Shown here: in pieces, positions 47,362-53,803 of the stretch
Layout: each line of letters starts with the position of its first letter
Position numbering within the stretch: position 1 is the first letter of the stretch
DNA from: Sphingobium sp. Leaf26
Lineage (GTDB): Bacteria > Pseudomonadota > Alphaproteobacteria > Sphingomonadales > Sphingomonadaceae
Direction: 5' to 3'
Assembly (NCBI RefSeq): GCF_001421665.1
Contig: NZ_LMKV01000029.1
Coordinates: 125,171-189,170 of the forward strand
DNA: 64,000 nucleotides
Program-made: the position numbers and the translations under genes
The notes under the pieces: model-generated
Seen by the model: only the letters and a program-made list of their open reading frames with translations
Told to the model about the DNA's origin: nothing
Database searches by the model: none

Positions 47362-47403
47362 GAAAGGGGCGCCGCCCTCCATCCGGAAAGCGACGCCCCT
47401 TTC
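47362..47403 (-). terminator. Terminator-like hairpin after phaP
   Basis: GAAAGGGGCG (47362-47371) and CGCCCCTTTC (47394-47403) pair across a 22-nt loop, ending the reverse-strand phasin transcript about 125 bp past its stop. The T run is short. Confidence 0.5.
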
Positions 47404-47409
47404 AGACCT

Positions 47410-47510
47410 GAGCATAATCCGGTCATTCCGATCATGCTCCCATTGTCTTTTGTTTACCGCATTTTCCGAGCCAGCAGGCTATCCCGCCTGCTTCGAAAAT
47501 GCTCCAGGCT
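47410..47510. repeat. Dispersed palindromic element (GAGCATAATCCGG...)
   Basis: GAGCAT...ATGCTC (47410-47439) with an imperfect stem, then TTTGTTTACCGCATTTTCCGAG and a second hairpin AGCAGGC-TATCCC-GCCTGCT. Layout matches the elements at 2460-2625 and 40651-40753. Confidence 0.65.
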
Positions 47511-47527
47511 TGGAAAAGCTTGGCCGA

Positions 47528-48331
47528 TCAGGCGGCCAGCGACTTCACCTTGTCGGTCATCAGCGTCACGCGGGCGGTCAGCGGCTGGGCAACTTCGCCG
47601 GCCAGCTTCATCATCGCTTCGCTGTGCTTGGCGGCTTCCTTCGTGAACTCGTCGAAGCTGCTCGACAACATCTGGCTCTGGAGCTGGAAGAATTCGGTCG
47701 GCGTCTTGACGGTCGAGAAGCTCTTGAACGAGGCGGTCGCCTTTTCGAAGTTCTTCTTGCTGTAGTCGACGGCTTCCTGGCCGAGCGTTTCGATGCCCTT
47801 GGCAGCGATCTTGCCCGATTCAACCAGCGCTTCGACATTGCCCTTAGCGATGTCGCTCAGCTCTTCGATGGCCTTGGTCGACTTTTCGACATGGCCCTTC
47901 GCCTTTTCGTTGAAATCGGCATAGGCCGTTTCAAACTTGGCCTTGGTGTCTTCGGCGAACTTCTTTCCGGTTTCAATGACGTCGGTCATGCTCTTGGTTC
48001 CTTCTGCGGGCAGCGGCTGGGTCGCGATTGGCTCGGCCTTTTCGGTCAGGCTCTCTGTGATTTCGAGTGTCGACGAAGGGGTCGGCGTCGGCGTGGGGGC
48101 CGGAGTAGGCGTCGGCGTCGGCACGGGGGTCGGCGTCGGTTCCTTCTGCGGGTTGGTATCGATCGGCTTGACCGCCGCCGAAACCGCCGCCGGCTTTTTG
48201 GGCACGGGCTTCTTCACCGGCGCGCTTCCGATCGCCGATTCAGCCGCCTTGAGCGCCTCGCTCGCCGACAAGGTCGTCGATGCCGCTTTGGCAAGCGGGC
48301 TGCTCTTCGAGGTCTTTGGTGAAACAGCCAT
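47528..48331 (-). CDS. phaP: Phasin
   Basis: 267 residues from the ATG at 48331 (GGAGG 6 nt upstream). The C-terminal half (about 130-265) is a phasin_2-type helical domain: TDVIETGKKFAEDTKAKFETAYADF and STVKTPTEFFQLQSQMLSSSFDEFTKEA. The N-terminal half is a Lys/Ala/Pro-rich linker with a Thr-Pro repeat (about 80-105, PTPVPTPTPTPAPTPTPTP), probably extended and exposed. Phasins coat polyhydroxyalkanoate granules. It is 151 bp downstream of phaC's stop on the same strand, and a TGC-rich inverted repeat lies just upstream of its start. Confidence 0.9.
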   Translation of the reverse strand: MAVSPKTSKSSPLAKAASTTLSASEALKAAESAIGSAPVKKPVPKKPAAVSAAVKPIDTNPQKEPTPTPVPTPTPTPAPTPTPTPSSTLEITESLTEKAEPIATQPLPAEGTKSMTDVIETGKKFAEDTKAKFETAYADFNEKAKGHVEKSTKAIEELSDIAKGNVEALVESGKIAAKGIETLGQEAVDYSKKNFEKATASFKSFSTVKTPTEFFQLQSQMLSSSFDEFTKEAAKHSEAMMKLAGEVAQPLTARVTLMTDKVKSLAA

Positions 48332-48344
48332 GACCATCCTCCGT

Positions 48345-48407
48345 TTGTTGCACTGCACAATAAGCCTTTTGCACTGCATCCGCAATAGTTATTGTGCAGT
48401 GCAACAA
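48345..48407. promoter_or_regulatory. TGC-rich inverted repeat upstream of phaP, candidate PhaR operator
   Basis: A perfect 19-bp inverted repeat, 48345-48363 and 48389-48407 (TTGTTGCACTGCACAATAA and its complement), with a half-copy TTTTGCACTGCA between (48367-48378). The left arm ends 14 bp before the phaP start, next to its ribosome site. PhaR, the granule-responsive repressor of phasin genes, is known to bind TGC-rich sites in Paracoccus and Rhodobacter. PhaR itself is not in the window. Confidence 0.65.
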
Positions 48408-48482
48408 AATTGACATGAGCGGCCCGCCCGCTTTCTCTCGCATCTAGCCGAAAAGCCCGGAAATCGGCGTGCCATCGTTCCT

Positions 48483-50222
48483 CTATCGCGCCTTGACGTA
48501 ACGGCCCGGCGCATCCTCGATCGCTTTCAGATGGCCCTTGCCCGGCTGCCGCGCGCCCTTCGCAGGCACCTGCCGCGAATCACATTTCTCGATCCAGGCG
48601 CGCCAGTCCGGCCACCAACTGCCTTTGGTTTCAGTCGCTGCCTCCAGAAACGCTTCCAGCGTCGCCTGCGGCTCGGCCGAGGCCCAATATTGATATTTAT
48701 TCGCTGCCGGCGGATTGACCACGCCGGCGATATGGCCCGACCCTGCAAGCAGAAACCGGATCGGTCCGCACAGATTCTCCGTAAGTTTCCACACGCTTTC
48801 CAGCGGTGCGATATGATCCTCCCGTCCGGCCTGCACATAGGCCGGCGTCATCACCTTGGTCAGGTCGATCGGGGTGCCGTCCACGCTGATCGCACCCGGC
48901 ACCACCAGCAGATTGTCGCGATAGAGCTGGGTCAGATAGGATTGGTGCCAGCGCGCCGGCAGGTTGGTCGTGTCGCCATTCCAGTAAAGCAGGTCGAAGG
49001 GCGGATAATCCATGCCCAGCAGATAATTGTTGACGACATAGTTCCAGATCAGGTCGCGCCCGCGCAGCAGGTTGAAGGTCGCGGCCATGTAGCGCCCATC
49101 AAGGAACCCCTTGGACGAGAGTTTCTCCACCATCTTCATCTGCTCATCATCGACGAACAGGGTGAGGTCGCCGGCCTGGCTGAAATCGACCTGCGCTGTG
49201 AAGAAGGTGGCGCTGGCCACCTTGTCCCCCTGCCCCCGCGCCGCCAGCAAAGCCAGTGTCGCGGCCAACGTCGTACCTGCCACGCAATAGCCGATGGTAT
49301 GGACGCTTTCCACCTTCAGCAGATCGCGCACCGTGTCGATCGCGTCGACCTGTCCGCGCAGGATATAATCGTCCCACGCCAGATCCTTCATCGAGGCATC
49401 GGCCGACTTCCACGACACCAGAAAGACGCTGATCCCCTGATCCACCGCCCATTTGACGAAGCTTTTCTCCGGCGAAAGGTCGAGGATATAGAAGCGGTTG
49501 ATCCAGGGCGGGAAGATGATGAGCGGCGTTTCCAGCACCGTTTCCGTCGAGGGGACATAATGGATCAGTTGATAGAGCGGGGTTTCGTGGATGACCTTGC
49601 CCGGCGTCGCGGCGATGTTGCGGCCCAGCTCGAACTGGGTGCCATCGGTATGGGTCAATTGCCCCTTTTCCAGATCGGCCAGCATATGCTTGAGGCCCTT
49701 GACCAGATTTTCGCCGCCGCTCTCGATCGTCTTGCGCATGACGATCGGGTTGGTCAGCGGGAAGTTGGAGGGCGACAACGCATCCAGCACGCCAGTGGTC
49801 GTAAAACGCAGCTTCTGCTTCACCTTGGGATCGACGCCGTCGACCGCATCGGTCAGGCGCGTCAGATAGTCCGATACGAGCAGATAGCTTTGCCGGATCA
49901 GGTCGTAGAAGGGATGCTCGGTCCAGGCCGGATCGGAAAAGCGCCGGTCGCGCGCTGCCGCCGGGCTGCCGGCCGGTGCGGGATCGGGATGGTCGCGCAG
50001 CAGACCGCCTGAATCCAAGAACCGCTGCCACATCGCCAGCCCTTCATCGGCGAAGCTGGTCTGAATGCGCGACACGGTTTCCGGGTCGAAGGGCAAGGTC
50101 CGGCCGGTCGCACCCGCCGCCTGTTCCAGCATCATTTGCTGGGCGCGGCCGATCGTCTGTGTCCACTGCTGCATCAGTTGCAGCGAGGGCAGATGCGGTT
50201 CCATGACATCGGCTTTATCCAT
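48483..50222 (-). CDS. phaC: Class I poly(3-hydroxyalkanoate) synthase
   Basis: 579 residues from the ATG at 50222 (AGGAGCAAGGTGG upstream). The lipase-like box GYCVAGT contains the nucleophile Cys313, and the Asp (REDHIAP region) and His (GSGHIAGVVNPP) complete the catalytic triad. PhaC polymerises hydroxyacyl-CoA into storage polyester. The N-terminal extension of about 80 residues is variable; the conserved N-terminal domain follows (FYDLIRQSYLL). It precedes phaP on the same strand, with the PhaR-like repeat between. ATG at 50240 is an alternative. Confidence 0.97.
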   Translation of the reverse strand: MDKADVMEPHLPSLQLMQQWTQTIGRAQQMMLEQAAGATGRTLPFDPETVSRIQTSFADEGLAMWQRFLDSGGLLRDHPDPAPAGSPAAARDRRFSDPAWTEHPFYDLIRQSYLLVSDYLTRLTDAVDGVDPKVKQKLRFTTTGVLDALSPSNFPLTNPIVMRKTIESGGENLVKGLKHMLADLEKGQLTHTDGTQFELGRNIAATPGKVIHETPLYQLIHYVPSTETVLETPLIIFPPWINRFYILDLSPEKSFVKWAVDQGISVFLVSWKSADASMKDLAWDDYILRGQVDAIDTVRDLLKVESVHTIGYCVAGTTLAATLALLAARGQGDKVASATFFTAQVDFSQAGDLTLFVDDEQMKMVEKLSSKGFLDGRYMAATFNLLRGRDLIWNYVVNNYLLGMDYPPFDLLYWNGDTTNLPARWHQSYLTQLYRDNLLVVPGAISVDGTPIDLTKVMTPAYVQAGREDHIAPLESVWKLTENLCGPIRFLLAGSGHIAGVVNPPAANKYQYWASAEPQATLEAFLEAATETKGSWWPDWRAWIEKCDSRQVPAKGARQPGKGHLKAIEDAPGRYVKAR

Positions 50223-50365
50223 GGCCACCTTGCTCCTCATGGCATCATTTCTTGGCGCGGCTTTCGCTGGCGCGTCGCAATCGGGCGGGTTATAGCCAGA
50301 TTGTGACACGCCCACGGCGTGCCGCGCACTATTCCCTACAGAGAGCTTTCAGGAAAGCCCCTATA

Positions 50366-51574
50366 ATGTCCGAAGAATTTTACCGCATGAAGCGTCTGCC
50401 GCCCTATGTCATCGCCGAAGTGAACGGCATGCGGGCCGCCGCGCGGGCCGCGGGCGAGGACATTATCGACCTTGGCATGGGCAATCCCGACCTGCCGCCG
50501 CCTGACCATGTCATCGCGAAACTGATCGAAGTCGCGCAAAAGCCGAGCGCGCACGGCTATAGCCAGTCGCGCGGCATCCCCGGCCTTCGCAAAGCGCAGG
50601 CGAACTATTATGCCCGACGTTTCGGCGTGGAGGTCGACCCCGACAAGGAAGTCGTCGTCACCATGGGATCGAAGGAGGGGCTTGCGAGCCTGGCCACTGC
50701 GATCACCGAGCCGGGCGACGTCGTGCTGGCTCCCAATCCCAGCTATCCGATCCATACTTTCGGTTTCATCATCGCCGGGGCGACCATTCGCTCCGTGCCG
50801 ACGACGCCGGACGAGAATTATTTCAAGTCGCTCGACCGCGCCATGGCCTTCACCGTGCCGCGTCCGTCGATCCTGGTGGTGAACTATCCGTCCAACCCGA
50901 CGGCCGAGACGGTCGACCTGGCCTTTTACGAACGCCTCGTCGCCTGGGCGAAGGAAAACAAGGTCTGGATCTTGTCCGACCTGGCCTATTCCGAACTTTA
51001 TTATGACGGCAACCCGACCCCTTCCATCCTTCAGGTGCCGGGCGCGAAGGATGTGGCGATCGAGTTCACCTCGCTGTCCAAGACCTACTCCATGGCCGGG
51101 TGGCGCATGGGCTTTGCCGTGGGCAACCAGAAGCTGATCGCGGCGATGACGCGGGTGAAATCCTATCTGGACTATGGCGCGTTCACGCCGATTCAGGCAG
51201 CCGCCTGCGCGGCGCTCAACGGGCCGCAGGACATTGTGGAGAAGAACCGCGAATTGTATCACAAGCGCCGCGACGTGCTGGTGGAGAGTTTCGGCCGCGC
51301 CGGCTGGGACATTCCGCCGGCCCGCGCCTCCATGTTCTGCTGGGCACCGCTGCCGCCGGCCCTGAAAGACATGGGGAGCCTTGAGTTCTCCAAGCAGCTC
51401 CTCACCCATGCCAAGGTCGCGGTCGCGCCGGGCGTGGGCTATGGCGAGGATGGCGAAGGGTTCGTCCGCATCGCCATGGTCGAGAATGAGCAGCGGCTGC
51501 GTCAGGCCGCCCGCAATATCAAGCAGTATCTCAAATCCATGGGCGTCAACACCCCGGCCAAGGGGGCGGCCTGA
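50366..51574 (+). CDS. PLP aminotransferase, AlaC/alanine-type
   Basis: 402 residues from the ATG at 50366 (CAGGAAAG upstream). Fold type I. FTSLSKTYSMAGWRMGF contains the PLP lysine, NYPSNPTAETV the cofactor loop, and SDLAYSELYYDG the Asp. It resembles AlaC and LL-diaminopimelate-type aminotransferases (glutamate-pyruvate exchange). The divergent partner is phaC (143-bp gap). Exact substrate undecided. Its stop codon lies inside the stem of the following terminator. Confidence 0.88.
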   Translation: MSEEFYRMKRLPPYVIAEVNGMRAAARAAGEDIIDLGMGNPDLPPPDHVIAKLIEVAQKPSAHGYSQSRGIPGLRKAQANYYARRFGVEVDPDKEVVVTMGSKEGLASLATAITEPGDVVLAPNPSYPIHTFGFIIAGATIRSVPTTPDENYFKSLDRAMAFTVPRPSILVVNYPSNPTAETVDLAFYERLVAWAKENKVWILSDLAYSELYYDGNPTPSILQVPGAKDVAIEFTSLSKTYSMAGWRMGFAVGNQKLIAAMTRVKSYLDYGAFTPIQAAACAALNGPQDIVEKNRELYHKRRDVLVESFGRAGWDIPPARASMFCWAPLPPALKDMGSLEFSKQLLTHAKVAVAPGVGYGEDGEGFVRIAMVENEQRLRQAARNIKQYLKSMGVNTPAKGAA

Positions 51575-51608
51575 TTTGGGCGGCTGGATCACCAGCCGCC
51601 CAAATCAG
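51571..51608. terminator. Bidirectional-looking hairpin containing the stop codon of the aminotransferase
   Basis: A perfect 17-bp stem (51571-51587 with 51592-51608) and a 4-nt ATCA loop. The stop codon TGA at 51572-51574 is part of the 5' arm. A T run does not follow directly, so termination strength is uncertain. Confidence 0.7.
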
Positions 51609-51618
51609 GCCTATGGCC

Positions 51619-51684
51619 GTTCCCCGGCGAACGCTGGGGTCCAGCCCGAACGCTGGAACTGGACCCAGGCGTTCGCCGGGGAAC
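51619..51684. repeat. GTTCCCCGGCGAACG nested inverted repeat
   Basis: GTTCCCCGGCGAACG (51619-51633) pairs with its complement at 51670-51684; inside, CTGGGGTCCAG (51634-51644) faces CTGGACCCAG (51659-51668). Same GTTCCCCGG arms as at 9270 and 10051. Confidence 0.7.
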
Positions 51685-51720
51685 CATCCTGACAGGAGAG
51701 GTCGTTACAGGAGCATGACG

Positions 51721-52200
51721 ATGATCCCCGCCCTGCCCCAGGTCAGCCAAGTCGCGCAGACCATTCAACTGGCACTGGCCCCGGTGTTCCTGTTGGCGGG
51801 CATCGGCGCGTTCCTGAACGTCTGCGTCAGCCGCCTGTCGCGGATCATCGACCGGGCGCGCGACGTCGAAAGGCTGGTGCTGTCCACGCGCGGGAAGGAG
51901 CATGACCGGATGGTCGCGGAAATCCGCGTACTCGACCGGCGGATGAGCGTGGTCAACAGCGCCATCTTCCTGTCGGTGGCGTCGGCCTGCGCCGTATGCC
52001 TGGTCGTCATCCTGCTGTTCGCGGGCAATTTGTTCGATGCCCATCTGGGCACGCCGATCGCGATCCTGTTCAGCCTGGCGATGTTGTTGCAGGCGGGGGC
52101 CTTCGCCACCTTCATCCAGGAAATCCGGTTGGCGTCGCGGATCATCCATATTCGCAACGAAGTGTTGTTCCACAAGGTCGAGGAGGAAGAGGCGGCATGA
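51721..52200 (+). CDS. DUF2721-type membrane protein
   Basis: 159 residues. ATG at 51721 is chosen because AGGAGC lies 7-12 bases upstream; an ATG at 51715 is too close. Three membrane helices (about 12-34, 78-100 and 105-128) flank a charged helix with RLSRIIDRARDVERLVLSTR, the family pattern. Function is unknown. It overlaps the 2Fe-2S protein gene by 4 bp (ATGA), so the two are translationally coupled. Confidence 0.78.
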   Translation: MIPALPQVSQVAQTIQLALAPVFLLAGIGAFLNVCVSRLSRIIDRARDVERLVLSTRGKEHDRMVAEIRVLDRRMSVVNSAIFLSVASACAVCLVVILLFAGNLFDAHLGTPIAILFSLAMLLQAGAFATFIQEIRLASRIIHIRNEVLFHKVEEEEAA

Positions 52201-52754
52201 CCCGCTTCACCGTCAACGACCGGCCGATCCAGTATCGCATGGACCCACAGACCCCCCTGCTCTGGGCGCTGCGCGATGCGTCCAACCTGACCGGCACCAA
52301 ATATGGATGCGGCACCGGCGATTGTGGCGCGTGCACCGTGGATATCGACGGGGAAGCAGTGCGATCCTGCCAAGTCACGATCGGCAACACCGAAGGGCGT
52401 TTCGTCACCACGATCGAGGCGCTCTCGCCCGATCGCGGCCATCCGCTGCAACAGGCTTTCGCCGCCGACAATGTGTCGCAATGCGGTTACTGCATCCCCG
52501 GCGTCATCATGGCGGCGTCCGTGTTGCTGCGCCGGACGAACGATCCGTCGGACGAGGAGATTGACGGCGCGATCACCAATATATGCCGCTGCGGCATCTA
52601 TCCCCGGCTGCGCGGCGCGATCAGGCGGGCCGGGCGGATCATGCGGGGCGAGGAGCAGGGCGGCAACGCCGCGCCACCGCCCGGCATCACCCCGGAAGAT
52701 GCGGCACGCACGGTGCCGGCACTGGGGCGCCCGGCCACTCAGCCGAAGCGGTAG
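52197..52754 (+). CDS. iorA: (2Fe-2S)-binding protein, isoquinoline 1-oxidoreductase alpha-subunit type
   Basis: 185 residues. The N-terminal plant-type ferredoxin domain (about 1-78) has YGCGTGDCGACTVDIDG and the fourth Cys in RSCQV; the second domain binds another cluster through CGYCIPG and NICRCGIYPR. It should carry electrons for a molybdopterin hydroxylase, but no large subunit (IorB/CoxL) is in the window: the next gene is convergent. The Gly/Pro tail after about 155 is longer than usual. A 4-bp overlap with the DUF2721 gene is seen, and 16 bp overlap with the dioxygenase gene. Confidence 0.88.
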   Translation: MTRFTVNDRPIQYRMDPQTPLLWALRDASNLTGTKYGCGTGDCGACTVDIDGEAVRSCQVTIGNTEGRFVTTIEALSPDRGHPLQQAFAADNVSQCGYCIPGVIMAASVLLRRTNDPSDEEIDGAITNICRCGIYPRLRGAIRRAGRIMRGEEQGGNAAPPPGITPEDAARTVPALGRPATQPKR

Positions 52755-53548
52755 CCCGACACGGACCAGCCCATGACCGAACTGCGATGGGTACAGGTGG
52801 CGGCATCGTCGCCCCCTGCCCCCAGCGCCACCATCAGCGGCAACAGATGCTCTTCGCGCGGATGGGCGAAACGGGCGTGGGGCAATTGATCCCATGCTGC
52901 AACGCGGATGGCGCGGGCTTGCGGATCGGGGTCGGTGACGGCCTTGATCAGGGCATCGTCCCACGCGGTCGAAGGCGCAATCGCCTGCGGCCCGCGGACC
53001 CGCAAATTGTGGAAGCTCATGCCGGAGCCGATGATCAGCACGCCTTCATCGCGCAGCGGCGCCAGCGCCCGGCCGGCCGCGATATGGGCAGCGGAATCGA
53101 GATCATGGCGCAGCGACAATTGCGCGATCGGGATGTCGGCATCGGGCAACGCCACCTTCATCGGGATGAAGACACCATGGTCCCATCCGCGCGCCGTTTC
53201 CTCGCGCGTGGCAAAGCCGGCATCGTGAAGCAGATCGGCGGCGCGATGGGCAAGGTCAGGCGCGCCCGGCGCGTCCCAGCGCAGTTGGTAGGTGTGCGGC
53301 GGAAAGCCATGATAGTCGAAGAACAGCGGCGGGCCTTCCCCGCCATGGACGGTGAAGGCGGCTTCTTCCCAATGGCCCGACACCAGCAGGATGGCGCGGG
53401 GCCGTTCGGGCAGGCCGGCGATCAGGCCCGCGAGATATTCCTGCATCGGATGCCACATCGGGTCGCTGTGGGGACGGTCCGGGTCGGACGGGTCCATGAA
53501 GAAACAGGGGCCGCCGCCATGGGGAATGAAGAAAGTGGGCTGGGTCAT
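52739..53548 (-). CDS. LigB-type ring-opening dioxygenase, DODA/YgiD-like
   Basis: 269 residues of the class III extradiol superfamily. IPHGGGP, VSGHWEE and DHGVFIPMKVALPDADIP carry the metal-binding His and Glu and the catalytic His; AQLSLRHDL and GSGMSFHNLR are conserved as in E. coli YgiD and plant DOPA dioxygenase. It needs a non-heme metal and opens catechol-like rings; native substrate unknown. The 3' end overlaps the convergent 2Fe-2S gene by 16 bp. Confidence 0.9.
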   Translation of the reverse strand: MTQPTFFIPHGGGPCFFMDPSDPDRPHSDPMWHPMQEYLAGLIAGLPERPRAILLVSGHWEEAAFTVHGGEGPPLFFDYHGFPPHTYQLRWDAPGAPDLAHRAADLLHDAGFATREETARGWDHGVFIPMKVALPDADIPIAQLSLRHDLDSAAHIAAGRALAPLRDEGVLIIGSGMSFHNLRVRGPQAIAPSTAWDDALIKAVTDPDPQARAIRVAAWDQLPHARFAHPREEHLLPLMVALGAGGDDAATCTHRSSVMGWSVSGYRFG

Positions 53549-53803
53549 GCTGATGTCCGCCAGTAGGATCAGGCGGGCTTAACTTCGCACATTTCCCGCA
53601 CGTTTCGACATTATGTTGCTTGACCGCGATCCTATTGGAAAGTGGCCCTGCCCGCCGCTCACCCTCTGGCCATCATAGCGCCGCAACGCGATGTAGGACA
53701 GGATAGTCGGCATGACCGATAGATCGGCGCAGACCGGCCAGGCTGCAATTGGTGATGTGGAAACTGTCCGTTTCGCCGTTCGCCAAGGCTGTGCGCCTGG
53801 GGT

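Noticed and set aside
48531..50012. Forward open frame of 493 codons opposite phaC
   Set aside because: Antisense to the PHA synthase catalytic box; no recognisable family.
53549..53803. Possible short forward ORF in the gap before bphP
   Set aside because: It runs into the bphP 3' end antisense and has no start signal or similarity.
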